DNA of 64,000 nt from NCBI RefSeq assembly GCF_000785435.2, contig NZ_JTDB02000001.1, positions 772,499 to 836,498 of the forward strand. The letters are read 5' to 3'. Under the pieces are notes generated by a model that was not told the DNA's origin, ran no database searches, and was given only the letters and a program-made list of their open reading frames with translations. The position numbers were made by a program, and so were the translations under genes. Shown here one piece after another: positions 1-9,037 of this stretch. Origin of the DNA: Paraburkholderia sacchari. GTDB lineage: Bacteria; Pseudomonadota; Gammaproteobacteria; Burkholderiales; Burkholderiaceae. Numbering within the stretch: the stretch's first letter is position 1; every line of letters begins with the position of its first letter.

Positions 1-1544
1 TGCACGATAAAGGCGAGGATGCCGAGGCCCACGAACACCGCGCCCACGAGCGCCACCACGAGCCACGGATGCCAGCCTGGCACTGCGTAGTGATTCATGC
101 GGCGCGTCATGCCTTCGAAGCCCAGGATGTAGAGCGGCGTGAAGGCGAGCCAATAGCCGATCAGCCAGCACCAGAACGACACCTTGCCCCAGAACTCGTT
201 GAGCGTGAAGCCGAACACCTTCGGGAACCAGAAGCTGATGCCCGCGAGACAGCCGAACACCACGCCGCCGATGATCACGTTATGAAAGTGCGCGACGAGG
301 AACAGCGAGTTATGCAGCACGAAGTCCGCGCCCGGCACGGCGAGCAGCACGCCGGTCATGCCGCCCACGGCGAAGGTCACCATGAAGCCGATGGTCCAGA
401 GCGTCGCGCTGTGATAGCGGATGCGGCCGCGGTACATCGTGAAGAGCCAGTTGAAGAGCTTCACGCCGGTCGGGATCGAAATGATCGTGGTCATGATGCC
501 GAAAAACGCATTGACGTTCGCGCCCGAGCCCATCGTGAAGAAGTGATGGAGCCACACGAAGAACGAGAGTATGCCGATCGAGGACGTCGCGTACACCATC
601 GACTTGTAGCCGAACAGCGGTTTGCCGGAGAACGTCGCAATGATCTCCGAGAACGCGCCAAATGCAGGCAGGATCAGGATGTACACCTCGGGGTGGCCCC
701 ATACCCAGATCAGGTTGATGTACATCATCGCGTTGCCGCCTAGCTCGTTCGTGAAGAAATGCATGTCGAGATAGCGGTCCATCGTGAGCAGCGCGAGCGT
801 GCCGGTGAGCACCGGAAACACCGCGACGATCAGGATGTTGGTGATGAGCGCCGTCCACACGAACACCGGCATCTTCATGAGATCCATGCCGGGCGCGCGC
901 ATGCGCAGGATGGTGACGATGAAGTTGATGCCGGAGAGCGTGGTGCCAAGGCCCGAGATCTGCAATGACCATATGTAGTAGTCCATGCCCGCAGTTGGGC
1001 TGTAGCCGAGCTCCGAGAGCGGAGGATACGCGACCCAGCCGGTCGCGGCGAAATCGCCGACGAACATCGAGACCATCACCAGTACCGCGCCCACCACCGA
1101 AAGCCAGTAGGAGAGCGAATTCACGAATGGATACGCGACGTCGCGCGCGCCGATCTGCAGCGGCACGACCACGTTCATCAGCCCGAGAATGAGCGGCGTG
1201 GCCACGAAGAAGATCATGATGACGCCGTGCGCCGTGAAGATCTGGTCGTAGTGATGCGGCGGCAGATAGCCCGCCGCGTCGTTATAGGCGATGGCCTGTT
1301 GCGCGCGCATCATGATCGCGTCGGCGAACCCGCGCAGCAGCATGACGACCGCGAGCACGATGTACATGATGCCAATGCGCTTGTGATCTACCGAGGTGAG
1401 CCACTCGCGCCACAGATAGCCCCATTTGCCCGCGAGCGTGATCGCGGCCAGCAGGGCAAGGCCGCCGAACGCCACGGCGGCGCCGGTGCCCATGATGATC
1501 GGCTCGTGCCAGGGAACGGCATCGAGCGTGAGTTTTCCGAACAT
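1..1544 (-). CDS. cyoB: Cytochrome bo quinol oxidase subunit I (3' end off the window)
   Basis: This is the catalytic haem-copper subunit of a quinol oxidase; it reduces oxygen with electrons from ubiquinol and pumps protons at the inner membrane. About 514 residues are visible, starting MFGKL, against roughly 660 in E. coli CyoB, and the reading frame runs off the left edge. The helix VI motif [10 protein letters not shown] (Cu-B His, cross-linked Tyr, proton-channel Glu), the WLHHF pair and the VAHFHNVI haem-ligand region are all present. It starts six bases after the cyoA stop codon, so the two are co-transcribed. The quinol type is inferred from its cyoA partner. Confidence 0.95.
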   Translation of the reverse strand, partial: MFGKLTLDAVPWHEPIIMGTGAAVAFGGLALLAAITLAGKWGYLWREWLTSVDHKRIGIMYIVLAVVMLLRGFADAIMMRAQQAIAYNDAAGYLPPHHYDQIFTAHGVIMIFFVATPLILGLMNVVVPLQIGARDVAYPFVNSLSYWLSVVGAVLVMVSMFVGDFAATGWVAYPPLSELGYSPTAGMDYYIWSLQISGLGTTLSGINFIVTILRMRAPGMDLMKMPVFVWTALITNILIVAVFPVLTGTLALLTMDRYLDMHFFTNELGGNAMMYINLIWVWGHPEVYILILPAFGAFSEIIATFSGKPLFGYKSMVYATSSIGILSFFVWLHHFFTMGSGANVNAFFGIMTTIISIPTGVKLFNWLFTMYRGRIRYHSATLWTIGFMVTFAVGGMTGVLLAVPGADFVLHNSLFLVAHFHNVIIGGVVFGCLAGISFWFPKVFGFTLNEFWGKVSFWCWLIGYWLAFTPLYILGFEGMTRRMNHYAVPGWHPWLVVALVGAVFVGLGILAFIV

Positions 1545-1550
1545 GTTTGA

Positions 1551-2648
1551 TTACTCCGCTGCGAGGATGGCGGGCGCGCGTGCCCCGCTGCGTTCGAGGG
1601 TGAGTGCGGGAACGTTCGCGCCCGTGCCGCAAATTGGATTACCGTGGACGTCGCGCATGTACTGGCCGACCACGCCGTCGAAGAGACCGGGTGCGACGTT
1701 CGAATAGAACGTGACGGGCGTCTTCTCGCCCGGCTGCGCGAGCTGTTGGTACGCGCCGCGGCTCAGCACCGCGGGCGAGGCTTTCGCGCGCGCGATCCAC
1801 GCGTCGAAGTCGGCGCGGCTCGTGGCGAGCGTATCGAAATGCATGTCCGAGAAGCCGGGACCGCTGAATGCCGCCGAGCGGCCGGCATAGGTGCCCGGAT
1901 GGTTCGCGATCAGATGCAGCTGCGTCTGCATGCCCGACATCGCATAGACCTGGCTGCCGAGCTGCGGAATGAAGAACGAGTTCATCAGCGAATCGGCGGT
2001 CAAGCGGAACGACACCGGCGTGTCGACCGGAATCGCCAGTTGGTTGACCGAAGCAACGCCGTAATCCCTATAGATAAAGAGCCATTTCCAGTTCAGCGCG
2101 ACCACGTCCACGCGAATCGGCTTTTGCTGCGATTCGATCGGCTTATACGGATCGAGCGAATGCGTCGTGCGCCATATCAGCGCGCCGAGCATCAGCACGA
2201 TCACGCAGGGAATCGACCACACCACGACTTCGATGGCGGTCGAATGCGCCCACTTCGGCGCATAGGTCGCGTTCGGGTTGGAGGCGCGATAGCGCCACGC
2301 GAACCAGAGCGTGAGCGCAATCACGGGAATCACCACCAGCAGCATCAGGCCGAGCGCGATCAGGATGAGGTTCTTCTCCTGCACGCCGATGTCGCCCTTC
2401 GGGTCGAGCAGCACGGAGCTGCAACCGCCGAGCAGTGCGAGCGCGCCCGTGCCCGCAATCATGGCTGCGGTGCGTGCATGACCGCGCGGACTTGAGGGGC
2501 GCTGGCGGGGTGAGCCTGGACGGAAAAACTCGCGGAAAGATCGGCGGTCGGGTTGAGGTAGCGGCGGGCCGGCTTCGACGGCCGGTCCTCTTCGTATGGG
2601 GGAGGTGCGCATGTCGGGGTTCCATGGTTGTCGATCGCGCAAACCCAT
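1551..2648 (-). CDS. cyoA: Cytochrome bo quinol oxidase subunit II (lipoprotein)
   Basis: Subunit II anchors the quinol oxidase and holds its periplasmic cupredoxin-fold domain. A lipobox LLGGC is followed by SSVLLDPKGDIG, as in E. coli CyoA. Two transmembrane helices and the conserved stretches WKWLFIYRDYG and MNSFFIPQLGSQ follow. The Cu-A cysteines are absent, which separates quinol oxidases from cytochrome c oxidases. The start is uncertain: the ATG at 2648 or the one at 2612 (MRTSPIRRG) both leave an unusually long arginine/proline-rich segment before the lipobox, and neither has a strong ribosome binding site. It is the first gene of the cyo operon and is divergent from the MocR gene. 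Confidence 0.92.
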   Translation of the reverse strand: MGLRDRQPWNPDMRTSPIRRGPAVEAGPPLPQPDRRSFREFFRPGSPRQRPSSPRGHARTAAMIAGTGALALLGGCSSVLLDPKGDIGVQEKNLILIALGLMLLVVIPVIALTLWFAWRYRASNPNATYAPKWAHSTAIEVVVWSIPCVIVLMLGALIWRTTHSLDPYKPIESQQKPIRVDVVALNWKWLFIYRDYGVASVNQLAIPVDTPVSFRLTADSLMNSFFIPQLGSQVYAMSGMQTQLHLIANHPGTYAGRSAAFSGPGFSDMHFDTLATSRADFDAWIARAKASPAVLSRGAYQQLAQPGEKTPVTFYSNVAPGLFDGVVGQYMRDVHGNPICGTGANVPALTLERSGARAPAILAAE

Positions 2649-2730
2649 CCATACGTGCTCACACCGCTTTTCGCGACCGGCAGCCAGACGCCGCCGGCCC
2701 GAGAATCATACATAGCCTGAATGTATGGAT
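2647..2730. promoter_or_regulatory. Divergent cyoA / MocR control region with inverted repeats
   Basis: A perfect inverted repeat CATACAT-N7-ATGTATG lies at 2707-2727. A second pair, ATCCATAC (2647-2654) and GTATGGAT (2723-2730), overlaps it. Both sit between the two divergent genes. Regulators of the MocR type usually bind such sites next to their own gene, so this is a candidate operator; that role is inferred. Confidence 0.5.
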
Positions 2731-2787
2731 TTACGCGCTTCGTGTCCGCATGCTAGAGTAAGACATAATCCATGCATCAGCGACAAA

Positions 2788-4212
2788 ATGACGCGAAACG
2801 ACTCCATCGATCCAGACAAGGCGAGTCCCGCATGGGCCGCGGCCTGGGCTTCGGCGCTACAGGGCGGCAGCGGGCCGCGCTACCTGCGGCTCGTCGATTT
2901 CATCGAGCGCGCCGTGGCCGAAGGCACACTGGCACCCGGCGAACGCGTGCCCGCGCAGCGCGCGCTTGCGGCCCTGCTTGGCGTGGATCTCACCACCGTC
3001 ACGCGCGGCTTCAACGAGGCGCGGCGGCGCGCGCTGATCGAGGCGCGCGGGCCGCTCGGCACGTTCATCGCGGTGCCGCGCGCGGCGCTCGAGCAGCGTG
3101 TGGACTTGAGCATGAACATCCCGCCGCCGCCCGCGGGCATCGACACCGACGCGCTGCTGCGCGAAGGCCTCTCGCGCCTGCTGTTGCGCAGCGACGCCGA
3201 CCTGCTGATGACGTATCACATCGGCGGCGGCAGCGCGGCCGATTGCGTGAAGGGCGCGAAATGGCTCGAACCGATGCTCGGCAAGATCGACGCCGCGCAA
3301 GTGGCGGTGTGTCCCGGTGCGCAGGCGGCGCTGGCGGCGCTGATCATCGCGTTCACCGGGCCTGGCGAAGCGGTGCTGAGCGAGCCGCTCGTCTATCCGG
3401 GGCTGCCGCACGCGGTCGCGCAACTGGGGCGCCGCCTCGAAACGGTGGCAACGGATGCGGAAGGCATGCTGCCCGACGCGCTCGAAGCCGCCTGCCTCCT
3501 GCACGGCGCGCGCCTCTTGTATCTGAACCCCACGCTGCAGAATCCCACCGCCACGACCATGCCGGAGGCGCGCCGCCACGCGATCCTGAAGGTGGCGGCG
3601 CGCTGCGGCCTGCGCATTGTCGAAGACGATCCCTACTGGCGTTTCGCGCCCGAGGCGCCGCCGCCGCTCGCACGCCTGGCGCCGGGGCAGGTCTGCTACC
3701 TCTCCACGCTCTCGAAAACGCTTTCGCCCGGCCTGCGTACGGCGTTTCTCGCGCTGCCCGACGCGGCCTCGCACGCACGCGTGCTGGCCGCGCTGCGCAC
3801 GTTTTCGCTGATGGCCGCGCCGCTCACGAACGCGCTGGCGCTGCAATGGATCGAAGACGGCACGGCCGCGCACATCTTCGAAGGCGTGCGCGCCGAGGCG
3901 CAGGCGCGCCAACGCATGGCGGCGCAAATGCTCGGCCCGGCGGCGGGCGAGAATGCGGGCATTCATCTCTGGTATGCGCTGCCGAGCTACTGGCAGGCGC
4001 GCGAACTCGCAGCTGCGGCGAGCACCGAAGGCCTTGCCGTGGCGCCCTCCACGGCGTTCGAGCAAGGCACGGGCACGGCCAGGCCCGCCGCCAACGCGAT
4101 CCGCGTCTCGCTGGGCGCAACGGCCGAGCGCGCGCGTCTGCAAGCCGCGCTGCGGCGACTTTCCGCATTGCTCGCGAGCGACCGCTCGGCGCCCGCGCAA
4201 GTGCTGGTCTGA
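2788..4212 (+). CDS. MocR-type (GntR/aminotransferase) transcriptional regulator
   Basis: A 474-residue regulator with an N-terminal GntR-type winged helix (about residues 30-95) joined to a fold-type I aminotransferase-like domain. The helix-turn-helix includes RVPAQRALAALLGVD. The probable PLP-binding lysine sits in STLSKTLSPG. In this family the aminotransferase domain senses PLP or an amino-group ligand and does not catalyse. I chose the ATG at 2788 (MTRNDSID) because upstream in-frame sequence is not conserved-looking; the ribosome binding site is weak. It is divergent from cyoA, so it may control that operon, but MocR proteins more often regulate amine or vitamin B6 genes, and no such target is visible here. 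Confidence 0.88.
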   Translation: MTRNDSIDPDKASPAWAAAWASALQGGSGPRYLRLVDFIERAVAEGTLAPGERVPAQRALAALLGVDLTTVTRGFNEARRRALIEARGPLGTFIAVPRAALEQRVDLSMNIPPPPAGIDTDALLREGLSRLLLRSDADLLMTYHIGGGSAADCVKGAKWLEPMLGKIDAAQVAVCPGAQAALAALIIAFTGPGEAVLSEPLVYPGLPHAVAQLGRRLETVATDAEGMLPDALEAACLLHGARLLYLNPTLQNPTATTMPEARRHAILKVAARCGLRIVEDDPYWRFAPEAPPPLARLAPGQVCYLSTLSKTLSPGLRTAFLALPDAASHARVLAALRTFSLMAAPLTNALALQWIEDGTAAHIFEGVRAEAQARQRMAAQMLGPAAGENAGIHLWYALPSYWQARELAAAASTEGLAVAPSTAFEQGTGTARPAANAIRVSLGATAERARLQAALRRLSALLASDRSAPAQVLV

Positions 4213-4299
4213 CGCTGGCACCCAGAAGGGCCAGGGACTGTCCTTGCTGCGCAATGGCCGCCATGCCAGTTCAAGCGGCGCAAAGCGCCGTGCCCGTGG

Positions 4300-5538
4300 C
4301 TACTCGCGCGGTCCGGCGTTGAGCGGCGTTGTCGAGGTTTGCGCGGCTTGCGCGGTCAGCTTCGCGCTTCCGGCTTCGTACCCGTTCGTGTAGAGGAGGA
4401 AAGCCATCAAGTCGGCGTATTCCTCGTCGGTCATCTTGCCGGGGCGATCAGCGGGCATGTTGGTCGACATGTACTGGTAAATGCCGCCGATCGTCAGATG
4501 CGAGTTCGCTGCGGGCGCGAACGCGGGTCCGCTGAGCGCTGGCGCCGTGATCCCCTCGAGCTTGGCGCCGTGGCATTTCGCGCAGGAGTCCGCATAAAGA
4601 TGCTCGCCGTGCGTGACCTGGTCGTGGTCGAACGAGGGCGGCACGCCGCCAGTTGTGGCGGCGATCTTGATGAAGCTGCCGCCGGCCGGTACGCCGCGCA
4701 CCTTCCATACGTCCGCGCGTGGCAACGTCTGCGTCACGCCGGTTGTCCTGGCCGTTGTCTTGCCGGCGGGCAGCGCCCAGTTGCGCGTCAGCGCGGCGAG
4801 CCGGCCGTCGTTGCGCATGCGCGTGAGCGCCGCGTCGATGCGCTTTTGCAGCGACTGCGTACCGGGTCCGGATGCGAACACGAGATGCCAGTCCGCGTAG
4901 GGCGACTCGGCCGCCGTAACTTCGAACTGCTGATGAGGGTGCGCATGCCGGTACGCAACCACCGCCGGATACCAGACGATCGCACGCTGTGCGCGGCCCC
5001 TGGCGAGCGCGTCGACAGTGAGCGCCGAGGTGTTCTCGAGATCGAAGCGCGCGTTCTTCTCCTGCACCGCGATCAATTGCGACGGGCTCGACCAGGTCGC
5101 GGCAATGGTGACCTTGCCGCTGGCGGGCGACACGCTGGTGCGTGCCGCATGCGCGTCGCGCAGCGTGACGCTCACGTAGCCGGAATCGAGGTAGCCCTGC
5201 GAGAAAAGCAGGTGCGAGCTGGATTCGTCGGCAACGCTGGAGCGGGGAAAGCCCGCGATCACATCACAGTCGCGCTGCAGGGATTGGGCGAGCTCGTGCG
5301 CGGAAATACCGTCGTCGCCGCTTTCGTCGCCGATGCCACGGCTGGCAAATGTCGCGGTGATGCCAGCAGTGCCCAGCACGGCGCGCGCAACGGACATGTC
5401 CAGCTCGGCCGAAGGACTGCCAGGCAATGTGCACACGCGCACGCTGGACGCCGCTTGCGTGGATGACTGCGTGGATGCTTGAGCGGCTCCGGCTGCGAGC
5501 GCGGCGGCCAGAGCAATGTGGGTGAGTCGAAGGTTCAT
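4300..5538 (-). CDS. Fused periplasmic solute-binding (XoxJ-like) and cytochrome c protein
   Basis: A 412-residue exported protein with signal peptide MNLRLTHIALAAALAAGAAQA. Residues about 28-285 resemble family 3 periplasmic binding proteins. A class I cytochrome c domain follows, with CAKCHG beginning near residue 319 and a candidate axial Met in STNMPADRP. It lies 98 bases downstream of the PQQ dehydrogenase on the same strand. In methanol dehydrogenase clusters two separate genes, xoxJ (binding protein) and xoxG (cytochrome c, the electron acceptor), take this place. The simplest reading is that this single protein assists the dehydrogenase and accepts its electrons. That role is inferred from position and domain content. 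The start at 5538 is set by the signal peptide. Confidence 0.88.
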   Translation of the reverse strand: MNLRLTHIALAAALAAGAAQASTQSSTQAASSVRVCTLPGSPSAELDMSVARAVLGTAGITATFASRGIGDESGDDGISAHELAQSLQRDCDVIAGFPRSSVADESSSHLLFSQGYLDSGYVSVTLRDAHAARTSVSPASGKVTIAATWSSPSQLIAVQEKNARFDLENTSALTVDALARGRAQRAIVWYPAVVAYRHAHPHQQFEVTAAESPYADWHLVFASGPGTQSLQKRIDAALTRMRNDGRLAALTRNWALPAGKTTARTTGVTQTLPRADVWKVRGVPAGGSFIKIAATTGGVPPSFDHDQVTHGEHLYADSCAKCHGAKLEGITAPALSGPAFAPAANSHLTIGGIYQYMSTNMPADRPGKMTDEEYADLMAFLLYTNGYEAGSAKLTAQAAQTSTTPLNAGPRE

Positions 5539-5636
5539 GGTGGTGCGTTCCATTGATGGCGGCAACAGCGCACCCGCGTCGACTGCGTGCGGGCGCGGCA
5601 AATGGCGATTAGCCGATGTAAAGCCAACGCAGCGGC

Positions 5637-7364
5637 TTAGCTGTGATCGAGCGCGAAAACGTAGAGCGTGCCGCCGCGCGGAACATCCTTTGCCACGTCG
5701 GCCATCGGGCCGCCCCAGATCGGATTCGCACCGCCGTAGCCTGCGAGCACGGCCACGTATTCCTTGCCGTCGACTTCGAATACGGAAGGTTGCGCGATGA
5801 TGCCGCTCGCCAGTTGCGGGCTCTCCCACAGCACCTTGCCCGTGGAGATATCAAACGCGTACAGATGGCCGTCGAGCGAGCCGCTGAAGGCAATCCCGCT
5901 GGCCGTCGTGGCAACGCCGCCGTTCCACGGCATCTTGGTCCAGTGACCCCAAAGCTTCTTGCCGGTATTCACGTCGATGGCCTGAAGCTCGCCATAACCC
6001 TTGCTGCCCGGCTCGGGCTGGATCTCGAAGCCTTCGCCGAGGTAGGGCAGGCCCTCCATATAGCTCACCGATTTGCCTGACAAGCTCATGCAAGCATGCA
6101 GCGCAGGCACGACCGCAATGTGCCGGTCAGGATCGTAGGACACCGACCACCAGTTCTTGCCGCCGAGAAAGCTCGGGCACGTGTTGATCGTCGTGCCGGC
6201 CTTCGGATATTTGCTGGCGTCGGCAATCGGCTGCCCATCCTTCGTGTAGCCCGTAACGGATTCGGCCTTGACGAACGCCTCGGCGTAGATCAGCTTGCCG
6301 GTCTTGCGATCGATCGCATGAAAGAAGCCGTTGCGGTCGGCGTGAATGATGGCGTCATACTGTTTGCCCTTGTAGCTGATGTCGGCAAGGATCGGCGTGT
6401 TGACGCCGTCATAGTCCCACGTGTCGTTACGCGTGTACTGGTAGTGCCACTTCAGGTCGCCGTTCTTCGGATTGAGCGCGAGAAGTGAATCGGAGTACAG
6501 ATTATCGCCGGGACGCAATGCGGCGAGCCATGGCCCCGGATTGCCGACGCCCCAGTACAGCGTGTGCGTTGCGGCGTCGTAGGTGCCGGTCAGCCACGCG
6601 GCACCGCCGCCGTGTGCCTGCATGCCGTCGGGCCATGTCTCGGCGCCCTTTTCGCCAGCATCGGGGATCGTGTAGCGCTTCCAGAGAATCGAGCCGTCTT
6701 CGGGGCTGAGCGCGGCAATATAGCCGCGGATCCCATATTCGCCGCCGGAGGTGCCCACGACGATCGCGCCGTCGAGCGCGAGCGGCGCAAGCGAGAACGC
6801 GTAGCCGAGGCCCGGCTCGAACATCTGCTTCTTCCAGACCAGGTTGCCGGTCTGCGCGTCGATTGCGGCAACTTCGCCGCTCAGCATGGCCACGTAGACG
6901 TTCTTCCCGTATAGCGCGACGCCGCGGTTCACCACGTCGCAGCACGCGGTCCTGAACGATTCCTGGCTGAGCTTCGGCTCGTACTTCCACAACTGGGTAC
7001 CGGTCTTCGCATCGAAAGCGTAGACGTTATCCTTTGGCGTACTTACAAAAAGATAGTTGCCGTTGACGATGGGCGTCGCCTCGAAACCCTGCTTGAGGTC
7101 GGCCGGGAACCGATAGCTCCACGCCTCCTTGAGTCCGGCGACGTTCGAGGCATCGATCTGCTTGAGGGGCGAATGCGACTGGCCGCTATAGGTGCGGTAG
7201 TAAGTGAGCCAGCCCGGATCGCTCTGCGCGTTGGAGAGACGCTCGTAGGTCACGGCGGGATAGTCCGGGGCGGCAGCCACCGGAGCCACATTCAGCGTCA
7301 CCGCGATGGCGGTGGTCGCCCCATAGATAGCCAGCCGGCTTGCGGCAGCCGAACGTTTCTTCAT
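5637..7364 (-). CDS. PQQ-dependent alcohol dehydrogenase, predicted lanthanide type
   Basis: A 575-residue periplasmic quinoprotein that oxidises an alcohol with PQQ as cofactor. It has a signal peptide ending near APVAAAP and the eight-bladed propeller repeats (AFDAKTG, AIDAQTG, AIDVNTGK, AFDISTGK). The vicinal cysteines expected to form a disulphide are C141-C142. Candidate metal ligands are E209 (GGEYG), N275 (GNPGPW) and the catalytic D317 in TWDYDG. D319, two residues after D317, is the extra acidic residue found in lanthanide enzymes (XoxF, PedH/ExaF); calcium enzymes usually carry Ala or Ser there. The start has a good site, AGGAGACGACC-ATG. It is transcribed with the binding-protein/cytochrome gene behind a sigma-54 promoter. 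Its substrate cannot be read from sequence; ethanol-type alcohols are likely. Confidence 0.93.
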   Translation of the reverse strand: MKKRSAAASRLAIYGATTAIAVTLNVAPVAAAPDYPAVTYERLSNAQSDPGWLTYYRTYSGQSHSPLKQIDASNVAGLKEAWSYRFPADLKQGFEATPIVNGNYLFVSTPKDNVYAFDAKTGTQLWKYEPKLSQESFRTACCDVVNRGVALYGKNVYVAMLSGEVAAIDAQTGNLVWKKQMFEPGLGYAFSLAPLALDGAIVVGTSGGEYGIRGYIAALSPEDGSILWKRYTIPDAGEKGAETWPDGMQAHGGGAAWLTGTYDAATHTLYWGVGNPGPWLAALRPGDNLYSDSLLALNPKNGDLKWHYQYTRNDTWDYDGVNTPILADISYKGKQYDAIIHADRNGFFHAIDRKTGKLIYAEAFVKAESVTGYTKDGQPIADASKYPKAGTTINTCPSFLGGKNWWSVSYDPDRHIAVVPALHACMSLSGKSVSYMEGLPYLGEGFEIQPEPGSKGYGELQAIDVNTGKKLWGHWTKMPWNGGVATTASGIAFSGSLDGHLYAFDISTGKVLWESPQLASGIIAQPSVFEVDGKEYVAVLAGYGGANPIWGGPMADVAKDVPRGGTLYVFALDHS

Positions 7365-7448
7365 GGTCGTCTCCTGAGTTTTTGTCGATGCAGTGCCGGT
7401 GAAGTCGCAGCCCTCATGTCGGTGCCGGTCCGGTTGCGCTGTCGTTAT

Positions 7449-7464
7449 TGCAATTCGCATGCCA
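7449..7464 (-). promoter_or_regulatory. Sigma-54 (-24/-12) promoter of the PQQ dehydrogenase
   Basis: Read on the minus strand the site is TGGCATGCGAATTGCA, with GG and GC separated by exactly ten bases, close to the consensus TGGCAC-N5-TTGC. It lies about 85 bases upstream of the dehydrogenase ATG, giving a leader of about 75 bases. Two candidate activator sites lie further upstream. Confidence 0.8.
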
Positions 7465-7539
7465 TTTGCGCCGGCGAGGTGGCGGGCCCGACGTGCCTGC
7501 CATGCGAGGGCGCTTGTGATGAAGCCGCAGTGCGTCAGG

Positions 7540-7588
7540 TGTTGCATCCGGGTACAACGCCGGCAGTGCAGTGTTGAGAAACAGGACA
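7540..7588. promoter_or_regulatory. Paired TGT-N11-ACA activator sites upstream of the PQQ dehydrogenase
   Basis: Two 17-base elements, TGTTGCATCCGGGTACA (7540-7556) and TGTTGAGAAACAGGACA (7572-7588), have centres 32 bases apart, about three helical turns. They sit 80-120 bases upstream of the -24 element. The same TGT-N11-ACA pattern occurs twice upstream of pqqA. They are likely binding sites for the AcoR-like activator encoded nearby. The rest of the 7365-7680 spacer holds only the sigma-54 promoter. Confidence 0.6.
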
Positions 7589-7680
7589 GTTGGGGGGCGG
7601 TGGAGGGGCAATGGAGGAGCAACAGCGCTGCCCCGCGTCGCTCGCGTACCGGCTTCGCAGGTCGTCAATGAGCAAGGTCG

Positions 7681-8751
7681 TCAATGAGCAGTTCGTCGGC
7701 GCGGGTGCGCCGCGCGGCGTCCGGGTTGGACTGCGCTACGCGTGGGACTGAGCGCGGCGCCAGCCGACTCGGGCGCGCCGGCGAGCATGGCGCGCACCGC
7801 CTGCACGACAGACTGCTTCAACTCGGGATCGCTGGCGAGATGTCCACCGCGCACGCGTGCAATGCGCGCGGTGGGCGCGGCCGCCGCGAGACGGTCGACG
7901 TTGCGCACCGGGCATACGGGGTCGCGCAGTCCATGCACGGAATAGATTGGTACTCCTGCTTGTTCTGCCGTGCGCGCGAAAGAAAGCAAGCGCCGCTCGC
8001 CAAGCCAGCAGTCGTGCAACAGGTAATGCGCCTGGATCCGGTACTTGGCGATGAGCGTGCGCGCGGCCTTCGGCGACGTTGCGCGGTGTGGGCGAGCTGC
8101 CGCCGCACCACCGGGCCGCGACGAGGCGAGTATCGCTTCTTCGTACGCGCGCCATGCGAATGCGACCTCACGTTGGCGCGCGTACGCCACGCCGGGGCGC
8201 AAGCGCTTTGCGCAGCGTGCGAGCAACGCGTTCGCGCGTGTGCATCCTGCGGCAGCGCACAGGCGCTGCCAGGCGCCCGGCGCCCGGCGGCGCGATGTCA
8301 CGAACAGGCGCCGTACTTCATACCGCGAAGTCAGAAAGAGGCCGCGCATCACGACGCCCAGCACACTTGCGGGATGCTGACCCGCGTACGCGAGCGCGAG
8401 CGCGGCGCCCCATGAACCACCAACGACACCCCAGCGGGAGATGCCAAGCGCGCGGCGAATCGCTTCGAGATCCGCAACGAGGTGGTCCGTGCGGTTGGCG
8501 CGCAACCCGCCGCGTGGAAGCGACTGGCCCGCGCCACGTTGATCGACGAACACGACACACGTTTTTGCGAGATCGAACAAGGCAAGCATGCCGGGCTGAC
8601 TTGCGCTGCCCGGGCCGCCGTGCAGCACGACGACTGCCGGCGCTGCCGGGTCACCGGCAACCGTGAATGCGATTGCGTGTCCATCTCTAGTCAGGCGCAG
8701 GTGGCGCAACGGGACGCTCGAAGTGGGCCAACCGGAAGTTCGTCTGTTCAT
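7681..8751 (-). CDS. Alpha/beta hydrolase, proline iminopeptidase-like
   Basis: A 356-residue hydrolase of the S33 family. The oxyanion motif HGGPGS, the DQRGAGQS segment and the nucleophile elbow GGSWGA are all present. Likely acid and base residues lie in HGLRDPVCP and RGGHLASDP. The family includes proline iminopeptidases and general esterases. The C-terminal 30 residues are arginine-rich and low in complexity, unlike typical family members. I chose ATG 8751 (MNRRTSGWP) because the residues before it derive from the tandem repeat at 8784-8816. It lies between the PQQ dehydrogenase promoter and the divergent sigma-54 activator, so it may act on esters or lactones in the same pathway; this is speculation. 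Confidence 0.82.
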   Translation of the reverse strand: MNRRTSGWPTSSVPLRHLRLTRDGHAIAFTVAGDPAAPAVVVLHGGPGSASQPGMLALFDLAKTCVVFVDQRGAGQSLPRGGLRANRTDHLVADLEAIRRALGISRWGVVGGSWGAALALAYAGQHPASVLGVVMRGLFLTSRYEVRRLFVTSRRRAPGAWQRLCAAAGCTRANALLARCAKRLRPGVAYARQREVAFAWRAYEEAILASSRPGGAAAARPHRATSPKAARTLIAKYRIQAHYLLHDCWLGERRLLSFARTAEQAGVPIYSVHGLRDPVCPVRNVDRLAAAAPTARIARVRGGHLASDPELKQSVVQAVRAMLAGAPESAGAALSPTRSAVQPGRRAAHPRRRTAH

Positions 8752-8783
8752 GAGTGGGCCGCTCAGTACGAGCGCGCGTATTT

Positions 8784-8816
8784 GAAAAGAGCGTGAAAAG
8801 AGCGTGAAAAAGCGCT
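8784..8816. repeat. 11-bp tandem repeat GAAAAGAGCGT (two exact copies, one degenerate)
   Basis: Copies lie at 8784-8794 and 8795-8805, followed by GAAAAAGCGCT at 8806-8816. The period matches one helical turn. The repeat lies upstream of the hydrolase start, in the divergent spacer 8752-9075 shared with the sigma-54 activator. Apart from this and the hairpin at 9038-9062, that 324-base spacer has no gene I can support. Confidence 0.75.
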
Positions 8817-9037
8817 CAAGCAAAAATCGCGCGCGGTGTAGCAACCGGTATAAATTGGGGTGAGTCCGCATATCGCATCGTGAGGTATTTGCGGTAATAC
8901 ACCGTCAGGCGCTGCGAGCGCGTAATGCCAGCCGCGTGGCGCTGATATGACGTGTTGCGCATCGCGCACCCATATGGTGCGCCCCGTCTGAGCCGCGCCA
9001 ACTATGTGGCCCGGAGTTTGCTTGATAGGGCGAGGAA

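Noticed and set aside
2857..4254. A 465-codon minus-strand frame opposite the MocR gene
   Set aside because: Low-complexity Arg/Ala/Gln composition and no domain; the plus-strand frame is a clear MocR protein.
8950..8970. A fifth TGT-N11-ACA site upstream of the sigma-54 activator (GTGTTGCGC-ATC-GCGCACCC)
   Set aside because: The right half reads CAC in place of ACA, and there is no -24/-12 promoter next to it. It is at most a weak site.
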